Source: Monilinia fructicola
Taxonomy: Eukaryota; Ascomycota; Leotiomycetes; Helotiales; Sclerotiniaceae
Reading direction: 5' to 3'
Assembly (NCBI GenBank): GCA_008692225.1
Contig: VICG01000008.1
Coordinates: 186,001 to 250,000, forward strand
DNA length: 64,000 bases
The translations under genes were made by a program, and so were the position numbers. The stretch's first letter is position 1; every line of letters begins with the position of its first letter. Below are positions 1 to 13,397 of this stretch, piece by piece. Under the pieces are notes generated by a model, which saw nothing but the letters and a program-made list of their open reading frames with translations, searched no databases and was not told the origin of the DNA.

Positions 1-1289
1 CTGACTCGCATCGCTCGGCGTGCGACGATGTCGACGTAAATCCTCCCCACTCCCATTCGGACTCATATCATCTTGTACAATACGGGGCGTCTGCAGATCG
101 GGCGGCAGCGCCGGGTCATCCTGGGAGCGCTTCCAGCCGTCGCCTCCGGAGAATATATCTTCGATGCATTCATCTGCGGGCATTTCAAAGGGGGACGCGG
201 ACCAGGAGGCTGCGAGGGAGACGCGGTACATGTCGTGGAGATCGGACTTGTCCGATGTTCTTTGGAGTTGCGGCATGTCTGGCAAGGTTAGGTTGGGGGG
301 GTTGACACAGGCAGGGTGGATGGGAAAGATACTCACGACCAAGGTCATCGCCCTCTCCGTTCTCCCCCTTCATGATCCCGGCGATTCCTCCAAAGACCGG
401 TGCGCTTTTCAAGACGGGCGCGACGAAGTTTCGGTCGCCTTCTACTTGCTTCATCAGGATGCCGATCTTGGCCGTGCTGTTGATCTTGCTCTCCTGCATC
501 AAGTATCTCCTCACGACACCCTCTTCCCCCTCCACTTCACTCTCGTCTACATATTCCGCTAGGTTCAAGGTGATGTGACCGAGGGTGACTCGTTCGCCCT
601 TGGCGCTCTGGCCGGAGTTATAGTCTTGGATGATCTCGAAGTGGATGAGACATTCCGAGAGCTGGTTGTTCCTATCGATGGTGAGACGAACGGGGAGGGT
701 GCGCGTGTAGTCCCAGCATACTTTGTGTTCTTTGATGGGGGAGCGGGGGGTTTGTCCGGAGTGTTCCGAAGCCGTGGTGTTGGGTAGTGACCATTTTATA
801 TAAGCGGTTCCGCTGGTTAGGGGGACATTGTTGAGGTCTATCAACTGAGGGGAGGAGAGGTGGTTAGTTTGGGTTGAAGTGAGTTTAGTATGAGGGATGG
901 AGGTGGAATGGGAATGGGAATGTGAGAGTTCATGCGCGGAACTTACTCTAAGTACTAAATCGAATTTTGGCTATAGATGGATAGATGTTGTTAGTCCAGA
1001 ATCATAAGTATATCCTCAAATGCTCAAAGTTGAATCTCAGATGCTCGAATCTTGAATCTCAGATGCTCAATCTTGAATCTCAGATGCTCAAATGTCGAAT
1101 GCTCAAATGATCCAGTCAACTCTCAATCCAGCAATTCAACTCAAACCTCAAACCATAGATACCATACTCAGAATCCTCATACCTAATCCAAACAAACATA
1201 CACATAAACATAAACACAAACACAAACACAGAAACAACAAACGTGCGTACCTTTCTAGCCTTAGATACTAAAAGCGGAATCATCTTCAT
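1..1289 (-). CDS. NT-C2 (EEIG1/FAM102-type N-terminal C2) domain protein, 3' end outside window
   Basis: Spliced model on the minus strand: exon 1 1251-1289, exon 2 947-970, exon 3 337-844, exon 4 1-278 and continuing off the window. Donors GTACGC, GTAAGT and GTGAGT and AG acceptors keep one frame. Exon 1-3 junctions give a basic start (KARKPKFDLVLR) followed by IDLNNVPLTSGTAYIKW, which is the typical opening of the NT-C2 domain (about residues 14-165) in fungal FAM102/EEIG1-like proteins. Later landmarks are GHITLNLAEYV and, in exon 4, DLHDMYRVSLAASW and ECIEDIFSGGDGW, which resemble the conserved post-C2 segment of this family as I recall it. NT-C2 domains are thought to act in membrane or cytoskeleton attachment; the exact role of the fungal protein is unknown. 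Start chosen is the ATG at 1289; a second ATG lies two codons further in. The first two exons are only 39 and 24 nt, so an automatic ORF caller would miss the N terminus. Confidence 0.8.
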
Positions 1290-3149
1290 GATCAGCAATC
1301 AACTCCCTTCATCAACCAACCTCACCCCCATCACCAACATCATCCAAACACACAAGGACCAGAACCACACGAACAAAAGACTCACCCAGTACATTCATCC
1401 TCCAAAAATCCAAATCCAATTCCTCTACAATAGGAAGCCGCGAATGATTGATCGGGAAAGGGCGTTTGGGATATAACCTCCTCTTCTTGTTATGCGTCGA
1501 TGCAGGTTGATAGCTGTTAATTAAAATGCTCTCCTCCGCCAAGATGAGACCGAGGTTTGAAGTCCCAGTGTGGGTTGGGAAGTGACGCTGTGGTAATAAT
1601 TGCAGGTGGAAAGGGTCTTCTTGGCGTTGTGTTTGTGTTTGTGTTTGAGCTCGAGGTGTCATTTTGGAGGGTTTGGGTGCGAGATGATTTATTTATTGTC
1701 TTGCATAAGACTGGATGTATCATTACAAGAAAGGAAAGGAATAAAAGAAGAAAGGAAGAAAGGAATAAAAGAATAAAAGAACAAGAGAATAAATCGACTG
1801 CTTGCTTGATTGATTGACTGATGAATTAATCAATTGATCAATGAAAGAAGAATCAACAAGTATTTTCCCATGCAGTACAATAGATATATAAAATAAAAGA
1901 ACTATTCTTCATAAAACAACTGAACATTGGTGTGATGATATAGATTCATTTATCTTCTCTGAAATCATCCCACCAAGTATGGAAATCGTAATTGTAAAGT
2001 TACATTCTTCCTCTGGCTTTATTTGTTTTCGGCGTTGATGGATCATGGACCTAGCTGATAGGTTAAGTAATAGGAACAGTAAGAGTAAGAGAAAGAGAAA
2101 GAGAAAGAGTAAGAAAGAGTATGACTATCCATGGATGGCTATAACTATGACTATGACTATGACTATGACTATAACTAATCATATCGAGAACTAGACCTAG
2201 ATACGGAGCTAATAGCTATCGATCGCTTTAGTATTTATTGTACAAGTATGGGGAACAAGTTACTGTACGGAGTAATTGGACAGTATTGAGAGCTCCAGCT
2301 GCAAACGTTGAAGGGTGGGGAATAAGATACTTGAACTTGGAGGATTGGGGAACTGTGAAAGGGTTAGATGGGGGGATGGGGTTGGATAAATGGGTATTGG
2401 TGAGTATTGATGAGTATTGCATATAAGAAGCGTATATATGGACTCTATTCTGAAAGAGTGAAGATTACAATAAAGTTTCCAGTTTGTTATTAACCTTACC
2501 ATGCTTATAAGTAAGAAGTATATGTATGATGGATGATTAGCTTGTCATGCTTTTGGTTGAAAGGGAGAATATCCAATATCATCGCTTATTGTAGGTAAGC
2601 TACTCGGGTAATTAGCTACTGTAGCTCGCTCTACTGACAGTTACTTTCTCGATACCCAGCTAGAACTAGCTAAAAATGAATTGTTGAATTCAATCGCTTG
2701 AGAGATTCCAATTATCCATCCCTCCAGGCTCTTTTCAATCTCGTTATATCTACCCATCTCTATTGGACGTGATCCGTTCGAGATGGTTGAGAAATGGATT
2801 ACTCTGTACTGAATCCGATTCTTTCCTTTCCAATCTCAACACATTCTTCCCCTACCTCCCATACCGTTTCGGTCATCATCACCACATGCATACTCCGTAG
2901 ATGGTGATTTTCACCCCTACCCACCAATGACCTCATCTAACCTTAGACGAATGGAGATGGCCAACTACAGTATGGATGTCCAAGTACAGGGTAGTACTCC
3001 GGAGTATGCAAGTCTTCTTATGACAGTATCAAAGTAGAATGTTAAGAACGAAAAAAATGATATCATTAAGCATATCATTAAGCATATCGGATGAGGAACA
3101 ATAAGAATGTTCCAATAGAGAAGACTTTTAGTCATCCTTATAAAACTTA
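1290..3149. other. gene-free intergenic stretch
   Basis: No coding region could be supported on either strand. It holds the promoter side of the NT-C2 gene, an AG-rich patch near 2080-2120 and a TATGAC/TATAAC microsatellite near 2145-2180. Composition becomes steadily more AT-rich towards 3100, where the repeat island begins. Confidence 0.6.
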
Positions 3150-3401
3150 CTTGATGTTGTTTTGGGTCTATACCGGGATAAGTATTAACTAAAAACGGAA
3201 TTCATTTTAAAAAATTATAATAAATCAACAAATCTATTAAAAATTATAAATAATCCTTTATAGCATTATTAAATTGAAAAATAAACGTTTGGTATATTTA
3301 AATTCTTGAAAATAAAACTTTATAATATGTAAAAAAGAATTCAAAAGATATATATTATTTTGTAGATTTTTACCCCGGCGTAGATCCAAAATAACACCAA
3401 G
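3150..3401 (+). mobile_element. MITE copy 1 (252 bp, TA-flanked, about 35-bp TIRs)
   Basis: The left end reads CTTGATGTTGTTTTGGG and the right end, reverse-complemented, CTTGGTGTTATTTTGGA; similarity continues for about 35 bp. Both ends are flanked by TA (3148-3149 and 3402-3403), as for Tc1/mariner-type target duplications. The interior is AT-rich with no ORF. Two further copies lie at 50760 and 53305; the interior of this copy closely matches that of the 53305 copy in reverse complement. Non-autonomous DNA transposon is inferred from size, TIRs and TA duplication. Confidence 0.85.
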
Positions 3402-3483
3402 TAGATACAAGTAACTTATTTTATAATCAATCTTCTCAATATCCGCAATTATCCTACAATTATAACATTACTCAACCAACATT

Positions 3484-3875
3484 ACATATACATACATATA
3501 CATACATACATATATTCATATATCATATATACATACATATACATATACATACATATATATATATATACATATATATATACATACATATACATATATACAT
3601 ACATACATACATATATATATATATATACATACATATATATACATATACATACATACATATACATATACATACATATACATATACATATATATATACATAT
3701 ATACATATATATCATACATACATATACATATATACATACATACATATATACATATATATACATATATACATATATATATATACATACATACATATATACA
3801 TATATACATATACATACATACATATACATACATACATACATACATACATCTTACACATACATACATCATCTTACA
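3484..3875. repeat. TACA/TATA microsatellite
   Basis: About 390 bp made almost only of CATA, TACA and TATA units. Overlapping minus-strand reading frames of about 120 codons consisting of Tyr, Met, Cys, Ile and Val are artefacts of this repeat. Confidence 0.95.
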
Positions 3876-4121
3876 CACAAAAACAAGATTCAGCATCTGT
3901 ACACAGGACCCTTAACAAACCAACCGCTCTAATAAAATCTAGAAAGCCAAGCTACTGTAGTTCTACGTTCTACGGAGTATAGATCAGGACTCGCATAGCT
4001 GAGTAATCAGCTGAATAATGTTGTCCTCTTCCTTATCTCCTACTAAACGATGTTTAGCTAGGTAGTTTAATCCAAAGGAAGACAATAGATAACTCCTTGA
4101 ATTGACATTTGAGCGCAATAA
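3876..4121. other. short gene-free spacer
   Basis: Nothing recognisable between the microsatellite and the next TIR element. Confidence 0.5.
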
Positions 4122-5032
4122 CATACCCTATGGGACCAAAATTCTGACCTTTCGACAGTTAATGAATCTTATGTTAAAAGCCTAATTTTATTTACGATCT
4201 ATCTGTTTTTGTTGTAGAGTTATACAAAGTTATGTAGGAATCCTTTTATATAGCTTATATACTAAAAAGTGAAAGGATGAGCTAATATAAATTTTATTAT
4301 TATAAAAGCTAATTCATTTTTGAAGGTATTACGATTATTTGGATGATTATTTGAATAATTATTTAAATGATTACGATTACGATTATAAACATTATTATTA
4401 CTATTATTAAAGCTATTTAGAAATTCGAAGTTGTTAAGCCTATTTAAAACGTTAATATTAAAAAAAGCGAGAAATAAGGGGGAAAGCAAATGAAAAAAGC
4501 AATTTACCTTTTCGAATTTCAATGAAATGATTTTAATTTATTTTTAATATAATAAAAAAAAATAAAAGAATGAAAGAATAAAAAATAAATGAAAAAATAA
4601 ATAAAAAAAATAAATGAAAAAATAAATGAAAAAATAAATAAAAAAATAAATGAAAAATAAATGAAAAAATAAATAAAAAAAATAAAAGAATAAAAGAATA
4701 AAGGTATTTAAGAATTAATATATCGAATATTAAAGCTATTTAACGAAACTAATCTATTTTAAGCTAATTAATAGATTTTAGATTTATCTATAAATAAACT
4801 AACAGATTTTAAATTACTTATAGATAAATTAATAGATTTTAGATTACTTATAAATAAACTAATAGATTTTTAGGTTTCTTTTAAAGGAACTAATAGAATT
4901 TTAATTATTTATAATTAAATTAATATTATTTAGATCATTTGTATATACTCATATATTTATAAAAACATAATATTTTTGAAAAAACGTTGATTTATTAGCT
5001 TTTTGTAGGAATTCTGGTCCCGTAGGGATATG
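4122..5032. mobile_element. degenerate TIR element, about 0.9 kb
   Basis: Left end CATACCCTATGGGACCAAAA and the reverse complement of the right end CATATCCCTACGGGACCAGA match over about 27 bp with a few differences, all or nearly all transitions apart from one gap. The interior is extremely AT-rich and holds an AAATAAATGAAAA low-complexity block (about 4550-4705) and a degenerate tandem of about 37-40 bp with an AATAGATTTTAGATT core (about 4750-4880). No ORF for a transposase survives. Probably a RIP-degraded or non-autonomous DNA transposon. Confidence 0.65.
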
Positions 5033-5533
5033 GGGTACCTAAAATTGTTGTAATCACTACGAACGAGCATAATCACTATAGCTAACCATCTTGATGATGA
5101 CTTTTTAACAGTTTGAGAACGGATAGCTGGATGAGATAACGATGGATCGTATTTGTGTATTGTATTTAGGGTGATGATTAACCTTAATGCTCGAGGATAA
5201 TATTTTAATTAGAGTAATATTTTATTTAGCTTTATCTTTTTAGTATACAACTATAGAAAGTTTACTTCGAGGAGATAAAGGATAAAAAATAAGTCTACTT
5301 ACAAAATAGCACAAAATATCCTGGTTTTCGAATTTTATTTAAGATTATTTTATTAACCTACTAAAATAGTTATTTTTATGCTTAATAGTTTATTTAATAA
5401 TAAAATTATAAATAATAATAATAATAAATCTTAATCGATTGATATTAATTGTAAAACGAATATAGATAATAAATATAATAATAAAAATAATAATTCAATA
5501 TATAATATAATAAGCAATTAATAATAAATAATA
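5033..5533. other. AT-rich gene-free DNA
   Basis: Very AT-rich, no ORF, no repeat ends that I could pair. Confidence 0.5.
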
Positions 5534-6538
5534 ATGGATTCTTCGAAATTTTATTAAATAAGGGTAGTAAAATAATCCTTCTAATATAATAATTAAAATT
5601 CTAATATTAGATATCTAAAAATCATTTACTATCTATTATATTTAATAAATTAATAATATTAATTAATAATAAATAATAAATTTTTAAAATAATATTAATT
5701 AAATAAAAAACAATTAATTAGTTTATATAAATTTTCTAATTAATTAATGCATATTTTATTTTTTTTATTTTTTTTCTTTTATCTTTTTAATTATTTTATT
5801 CTATTTTAATTCTTTTATTTCTTTTTATTCTTTTTTATTCGTTATTCTTTTATTCTTTTTATTCTCTTATTTTTTATTCTATTAGTTTACTTTTAAATAT
5901 TTTCTATTTAATTTAATATCTAGAATTTATTAAAGACTTTATAGTTTATATATTTCTTAATATATTTTAATTATATATAAGAATAGATAAAGTCTTAAGA
6001 TTATTAATTTAATAAAATTATTATTTAATTATTTATTATATTACTTATTATTTTATTAGTTCATTATTATTTTTTATTATTATTATTATTTATTATTTAA
6101 TTTATTATTTATTATTTACTTATTTTTATTATTATTATTTTTTATTTAATTTTTATTATTTATTATTTATAATAAATAAGGCCTATATGAAATAGCGGAA
6201 TGAAATGGCCGAAATGGAAGGCCGAAAAATGGGCCGATGGAATGCCGAAATGAATGGGCCGAAATGAATAGGCCGCCGAAATGCCGAGGGAAAGCGAAAT
6301 TAGAATGGAATTGAATAAATTAAACACCTTTTGAAATGCCTTACCAAAGGAATTTGGCTCCGAAGCAAAACAATTCGGCATAAAATTAAGGGTTTAAACT
6401 AATTTCGACTAATTAAAATTTCGCGCTTATAAAATCACACGAACCGCTAAAATTTTCAATTTTTGCATTTAACCGCTAGTACAGGTATAATAATCACATG
6501 ATACAACAAATTGATGAACTAAGATTCTTCGAATCCAT
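5534..6538 (-). mobile_element. repeat family copy 1, about 1 kb
   Basis: Its two ends both begin TGGATTC followed by a TTCGAA/CGAAGAA core. The reverse complement of 5880-6000 matches 52070-52215, and the reverse complement of 6182-6538 matches 51359-51698, in the same order, so these are two copies of one element in opposite orientation. Inside are a TTATTT/ATT-rich microsatellite (about 6010-6180) and a GGCCGAAATG-type short repeat (about 6195-6290). No coding sequence is visible; a 72-codon minus ORF at 6163-6381 lies in the GGCC repeat and is probably chance. Confidence 0.7.
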
Positions 6539-8130
6539 TAAGTTTAAAGAAGCTAAATAACTTTTATAAAAATAATATAAGTAATTTTATTTTATAATTT
6601 ATACGATTATATTACTAGACTAATATTAATAAACTAAAATAAAAAAATTAAAAAAGGAAAAGATCTTTAAATGATGCTTTTTTAATTATAATATGTTTTA
6701 ATAATTAACTTTAGGTAAGGTAATAAATAAGATATTTAATACGTAATTTATTATAAAAAAGGAATTTTTTAAAGGACTATTATATAGAGTACCTTAAAGG
6801 ACTATTAATTATTAAATAAAATACTCTTCGAGAGCTATAAATAGAATGCTCTTTAAATCGAAAACGTTAAAAATAAATATTTATTAAGAGCTATTAATAG
6901 AGTGCTTTTAAACCTATAAAATATTAAAAATAGAATACTCTTTAAGAGTATTAATAGAGTACTTCTAAAGAGCATTAATAAAGTATACTTAAAAACTATA
7001 ATATTAAAAAAAGTATAACTTTTTAAAGCCATAAAAAAAAGTAAGATCGGCGTAAAATCTAATATAGTAATAGTAGTAGTAGTCGTAAGTCGCCCTATTT
7101 AGCTTCTTTACCCCCAAAAATGCATTTTAACTATTTATAACAACTATAAAAGAAATAAAATATATTTTTTTAAATTTTATTAATGCTTTATATATAATAT
7201 TATAATAAAAATCTTAAAAAAATTTTTGCGAATTTTAATAAAGAAGTAATAAAAGATTATTAGAATTTAGGTTTTGGAAGTAGAAATCATATACAAAATA
7301 AAACCTTAAAACAAATATTTATAATCTCTGAAATAAAAAAAAATTTAAATATAAATCTTAAAAATCCATTAATTATATAGTAAAATAAACTAATTTGAAA
7401 ATATAAAGAATAGTTTTATATAAGAAAAAAATTTATTAGAATTTTTTACTAAATTAAAATAATAAAAATGTAATTAAAATTGATTTTAATAATTCTAAAA
7501 AATTAAGAATATTTTTAAAAAATATTAAAATAAATAAACTTAAATAAAAGAATTTTTGATTTTGGTGGAGGAATACAGCAAAATAAAAATATTTTAAAAT
7601 TCTTTCTATAAAAAATTAAATTTTTAAAAAATAATTATATTAAGATTTAAAATTATATATAATTTATTTATAAAATTATTAATAAAATTAAAATAAATAT
7701 ATATAATAAAACGAAAAATATTAAAATTAAAAATCAATTATCAAAATCTTATAAAAACTATAAAATTATTAAATTATAAATAAAATATTAATTTTTTAAA
7801 GTTCTAAAATATAATTTTTCTATTAATTTTAGGTATATTGATTGTTACTAAGATTTAATAATAAAACGTTTTTTAGCCCCATCCCCTTTAACTAAGCTAA
7901 GTACCAGATCCCCCTTACCATAGCTTCGCCCCCCTCAAACCCCATTCCTTTCTTATATAAATATCTTAATTAAAATATTAATCTTCTTACTCGTAGAAGT
8001 TTTAATTCTATATAATTATATATAAAATTAAAAATCTAAGTTAATATCTATAAGTAATTTTTTTAAAATATTTTTTTTATAGTATGCGGTTTTTTAAATA
8101 GAGAGGTTTTAGAAAAGGGCAATGTGCTTA
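6539..8130. other. AT-rich gene-free DNA with a fragment of the 21.6-kb element
   Basis: Extremely AT-rich with no coding frame. The part 7086-7270 (from GTCGCCCTATTT through the TTTTTGCGAATTT block to AGTAATAAAAGAT) is clearly related to the end of the inverted-repeat element at 21555-21800 and its mirror at 22190-22419. I could not find a matching second end here, so this looks like a truncated or decayed copy. Two C-rich patches (7880-7945) stand out but were not identified. Confidence 0.5.
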
Positions 8131-11100
8131 CCTACCCTATAATAATAGCAAAAGTAATCATTTCCGTTTCTTTCCTCATAATCATTTGCAAATATTTTAA
8201 TCTCCCGGATTTCAGCCTTCCCAGTGATTAAAAGTTTAGGGGATGATAAGCTAACCCTCTTGAGTTGTATGTTGGGTGCTTGTTTCGGTAGAAGTTCATT
8301 CGATTTGGCGTTTATAATATTAAGTTGGAGTACTCAATAGGTGATAACTCTTGTTTGTTGATTGGTTGCTTACCTTTGTAAGAAATTTAATCTCGTTTGC
8401 GTCTGTCTTTTGGGGTGAGGTAGGGGGTGTAGTAGTATGGTTTATTTAATGTTATGTAGAGAGGTTATACGGATCAAGGTATATAGGGGATGATAAGAGT
8501 CAATAGTAAAAGATATCTGCTTATTGAATGTACTACCTGAGAATGATATCTTTGATATTCACTCGCCAGCTTGTTGCTTATCTTACAGGCTTTACTTCGA
8601 TAGAGTTAAGCTGATTTGATTGTGGGTTGGCGAATTCTTTAGATTGACATTGGTATTCATCATCATTAGTAGGATGAATCAAGCACTACTCGAGTATACC
8701 TGGCATTCATCATCAAAGCTTTTTATTAATGTCGAGTTATAAATTATTACCAAAGTGATTCGGGAAAATACGAAATTCATCAGAATCAAAGTCCTATCAA
8801 CCTAACTCGATCTACTGCTGAATTAGAATTTACAAATACTTTCACACCCCCATCTATACTATTCCTCAATCCAGCTTGAAATTTTCTTTTCACATGCCCC
8901 TTTTAGTAACTAGGAAGATTATGATATCTGCTATAGAATCTTTATTACCCCCCCTGTAACTAAAATAAAATAGAGTATCACTTATCGTAATGAAACTAGC
9001 TCCTATAGATATTAAGAAGTAAGTATAAAAAAACTTCATGAACTTTATTAATGAGGTTTTAATTTCAAATACCAATTTAACCTAAAACTTCACGTTTTCA
9101 AAACATATTCCGAGCAAAAGATCAATAACATCTTCTACACTCGCTAAAAGGTTGTACTGCAATACTCAGAAAGAGCTATTGATCTTTCCATAGATTTCAA
9201 TATCACAAAGATCTCACTATTGTTAAAAGTTTTTATTGTCATTATATCTTATATAACTTTATGTTTGAATCAACAATACATATATGTGTATATATATATA
9301 AGTGAATAGTCTCAACTAAATCTCCTCAACTAAGGCTATATTCTCTAAATTGTACCTCAAGATCCCTTTGAGACTATCAAGCTAATAGTAGTACACTAAT
9401 CTTGAGTATATGGTTATGTTTATTTTTGTGTGATGTTCATATCGCAGTCATTGATTTAACATAAAATAGACGACTCCTATGAACTTACCAAGATGAGATA
9501 ATTAGCCTCTAAGATTATAAATCATATCTGATATAAGTACGTTAGCTTAGTAAATGTATTGAGGGTGACGATCTAGTATAAGATATCATAAGATTATCTA
9601 AACAATTCAGATACATATGATACACGCCTTTCAAAACGCTGCTCTCGGGATTTCATAACATGTTTACAAAGCTGATTGATATCATCTTAGAACTGTCTCA
9701 TAATCTTTCTCTCCACATTCATGTTGAAACTTGGCATATCCTGACTGCCAAACTCATGCTGCCATTTCGAAGTTTCGCTGTCGTTTCTGGATTCTTATCA
9801 TGAAAAATATAACGATATCAAAACGACATATTAGGCAGATATCTCACGATACAATCATAATCTTTCTTGGAATTAGGTATTGAGTATTGAGTATCAAGTT
9901 TGTTGTGTTCTGGGTACTAGCTTGAGTTCTGTAAGTTGATTTACCATTCCTGTTTCTAATCTCGTCATCTCTTCGTGATTGTAGATTTACCTTTTTATAT
10001 ACCTCGCTTAAAATTCTCTAGTCGTGTATTTACACTTATTCCCCATGGTCAATATCCTCTTCGCAAACCGGTAGTAATCCATAGTAGTTACGTATCATGA
10101 AATATGTGATGCTCTCATGTTTGACATAAGGGCTTCAGGGAAGAATTTTTGCCGTTATAATATAATCTCACATTCAATTTGAACGTTTATTGTACATCGG
10201 AATGTAAGAACGGTAGAAATTAGTGACAACGTGTATACAGATGATGAAATTGGGGTAATCTCAATGAAGTTAGTTGACGTAGACGTTTATCAGTCAAGCT
10301 ACTTTCGCAACTTTTCAAGTATCTACTGACTTAGATCTTTCTGCTTGTGGATTCCTCTGACCTTTCAGCAAAGTATATCAGTGATGATCTGGAGAACTCT
10401 GTTTTTTATATTCTATGAAAAACACGGAATATGAGACTTGAATAGAAAACGCATGTCTATTTATTCCACATAGCTTGCTATAACCAAATCGTATTTATCC
10501 ATTCCATCTGAATGACTGACATAAAATACATCCGACAGAGGAGTATAAAATAGCTAAATGCAAGATGCTTATCACAGGTATGACTTAAGTACAAATGAAA
10601 CTCAAAACTCAAAAAGACCTTTGTTTTGCCTTGATTTCATATAAAACTTGCCCATACTTACTTGTGCTGAACTCTGAACTACAAAAGAAATAGTTCGTTC
10701 ACCTTATCACTATGATAACACTCAGGAGAACTGAGGTTTACTGTCATTGATTCTAGTATATAGCTGTTATTACACAGACAGTGTTGTTATTTTCAAGCAA
10801 AGTCCTCTCGATAAACCACATACTATCTTTTTCGCTGATACAATCAAAACTTCTAATATTGATGAATACAAAATTTACGGCTTCGAGTTTGATTCTACAG
10901 CGCAACCTTGAGCGCCAGGAAAACTTTCTGGCAGTTTGAAACCTTGAAGCAGTATATGATTTTTTATATTGTCCGACGAGTCTGTAGCGAGAAACATTCA
11001 CGCGAATACGTATAATCCTAAATTCGGGATTTCAACTCAATAACAGGCTGTAATGAAAGTGTAATGAAGATCATGACATCAACAGGTGATTGTAGACTGA

Positions 11101-12650
11101 CTTTTTTGAGCTTATACCTTACAGAAGAAGAAACATGGTGATGATGATATTATTGTATTTAAACAATGATTTTCATATCCATAATTAGATCACCTCTTAT
11201 ATTTTTGTCGCGAATATTAATAGACTCATAGCGTTATGAACATAATCAAATATCTCTCCCCCCAAATTTTGAACTAGATCCATCACTTTCACAGATTCAA
11301 AATTCCAATGCATAACTTACTGAGCCCGAAATCTGAGTCCTCATTTCTGGGCCTAGTTTTTCCTGGTTTGATAAATTTTGATGGAGTGCTGAGATGGTTC
11401 TGAGCTAGCTTGACCTATAAAGCGCAACTGATACAACACCCAAGCGAACGAGGTTGGGCGAGACATTAGGGCTAGCCTTCATCTTCATCCTTCTATGCAC
11501 TTCCTTGTACCCTCGACACCTTGAGTATAAACAAGCCTTCTGGTCTTTGTGTATGGATATTAAGCTCGTAGGCAACTAAATCATGATCATTTTTTTTGTT
11601 TTTTACATGTCATAAATTTCTTGGATGAGACTGACAGATTGTTCGGACAAAATAATGTTGTTATAAGTATAGCGTTATGTTTAGTCATTTCTATGTGGTA
11701 TCTTTGTCAATATCAGGCTCTCTCTGCGATACAGTAGATGACTAGGAATTTAGGATGGAATTTCAAGAAATTACGCAAAGAGGGCTGCGAAATATGCCCA
11801 TGTTAGTTTGATTCGCCTATAATATCTGGCACTCTACATCTGAGTTTTACGTTATTGAAATTGCAATATGTTACAAGTAGGTTATTGAGATTCAGGAGCT
11901 TGATCATATTTTAGGCGACTAGATGAGACTAAGGCTTGTCGGGCTTCGAATTCAAAGCGATAATTATAGTAGGCCTGCCATGCTTGTTCTTGCAGTATAG
12001 ATACAAATCCATATTATTTCATAGAATAGAAGTATCAATATAACAGGATGCATCAAACGCCACGACTGATGGCTTTGGCGGTGCTTATCTTTTTTAAGAA
12101 TGGAGCTGTTGGGAAAGACTACAATGCTGCGAGTACTAAGATCAGTGTTGAGTCGATATTAATTCCAGTGAGAAGATACAATCATAGCTCTTGTTCTCGC
12201 TATAGGACTTCTACTACTACACACAAGGTATGATTGACAATAAGAATGCTTTATGGCTTAAGGTCTCTGGTCAGTCCCAATTATCTCGAATCTTAATATT
12301 TCATGCATTGATTGACAATTGAATGTTCACAAGATATTGCAGTCTCAAAAGTAACATTCCTGCTTCTCGTGGGTTGATTGTCAATTTTGATACGGCAGCC
12401 AAGTAAGAACCCTCAAAGTAGCTTTAGTTCTAATATTTATACCTAAGCTAAAAGACTGACAGTCCACAGAAATGAAATAACCTCTGTTCTCGTGCCCTCG
12501 AAAGGAAAAATCCAAACACCTCATTAGCCGCTCGGAAGCCTTGTGCAGACGGCTATCGCCCGATAAAATTTGTTAACATTGCACTCTGAACTATGCATTC
12601 GTTTCAGTGAATTCATAGCTCCCCTCCCTCTTCCCCATCCATCCTTCACC
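8131..12650. other. 4.5-kb gene-free region
   Basis: Less AT-rich than the preceding island but with no frame longer than 82 codons and no recognisable domain, tRNA or repeat ends. It may be old decayed sequence or long non-coding flanking DNA. Confidence 0.55.
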
Positions 12651-13115
12651 TCACAGCTTCGGCTTCTCCTTCAAATACCCTACACACCACTCTACCGCCG
12701 CTCGATAGCCGAAAACCCCCAATCCACAAATAACCGCCTCGGCTTTATCGCTCAAGAAACTTTTATGACGAAACTCCTCTCTCTTGTGCACATTACTAAT
12801 ATGCACCTCCACAAACGGAATATCAACTCCCGTCAATGCATCACGCAGCGCAACACTATAATGTGTAAATGCAGCAGGATTTATCACAATGGCATCGGTG
12901 CCATCGGTACGCGCCTCGTGGATGCGATCAACGAGTGCACCTTCCCAGTTACTTTGGAAGGTTAAGAGGGTGACAGCGGGAGTTAGGGAGGAGAGGTATG
13001 TGGAGAGAGAGGATTCGATGGAGGCGAGGGTGTCGTAGCCGTAGATGTGGGGTTCACGAGTTCCAAGAAGATTTAAGTTGGGACCATTGAGAAGGAGGAT
13101 CTTTTTGATTGGCAT
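12651..13115 (-). CDS. qutE: catabolic 3-dehydroquinase (type II 3-dehydroquinate dehydratase)
   Basis: A single uninterrupted 154-residue frame, the normal length of type II dehydroquinases. The enzyme converts 3-dehydroquinate to 3-dehydroshikimate; in ascomycetes the small separate type II enzyme serves quinate catabolism, while the shikimate pathway uses the AROM polypeptide. Visible landmarks: [17 protein letters not shown] at the N terminus with the catalytic loop Arg and Tyr, [16 protein letters not shown] with the substrate-binding Asn, VHISN with the catalytic His, and REEFRHKS with the conserved Arg. The subunit normally forms a dodecamer. A 16-bp quinate-activator-like palindrome lies about 280 bp upstream. 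The next enzyme of the pathway is encoded at 39772-40803, so the genes are dispersed. The ATG at 13115 starts immediately before the first conserved strand and needs no intron. Confidence 0.95.
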   Translation of the reverse strand: MPIKKILLLNGPNLNLLGTREPHIYGYDTLASIESSLSTYLSSLTPAVTLLTFQSNWEGALVDRIHEARTDGTDAIVINPAAFTHYSVALRDALTGVDIPFVEVHISNVHKREEFRHKSFLSDKAEAVICGLGVFGYRAAVEWCVGYLKEKPKL

Positions 13116-13397
13116 TGTGGTGGTTGCGTGGACTGGGATGAAATTGGTGTCTTTGGGGGGGAGTGTTTGCTTGTGTATAGAACGATGAGGGTAGATAGGG
13201 AATGAAATGGAGATAGTGGGAGAGAAGAAGAAGAACTAATTACTATACTTGACTCTATTTAACGGAACTGTCTTCATCCATTTCTGATATTTTGACCACT
13301 AAGCCGACAGCTCTCAGTCGTGTCTTGTATGCCTGAAATTTGGAAGTTTTGGCGGATGAATTGAAGAGGTTGATCGCGGGTAATAAAAGCGGGGCTC
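13116..13397 (-). promoter_or_regulatory. 5' flank of the dehydroquinase gene
   Basis: Non-coding region between the start codon and the palindrome at 13398. No individual element can be assigned apart from that palindrome. Confidence 0.35.

Noticed and set aside
1312..1723. Minus-strand frames of 116 and 68 codons upstream of the NT-C2 gene
   Set aside because: Thr/Gln/Asn-rich low complexity, no splice path to the NT-C2 exons needed, better seen as upstream region.
3482..3896. Overlapping minus-strand frames of about 120 codons
   Set aside because: Made only of the TACA/TATA microsatellite; composition is Tyr/Met/Cys/Ile/Val periodic, not protein-like.
10753..11001. 82-codon minus-strand frame in the 8-12.6 kb gene-free region
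   Set aside because: No motif, no neighbours; expected by chance at this length.
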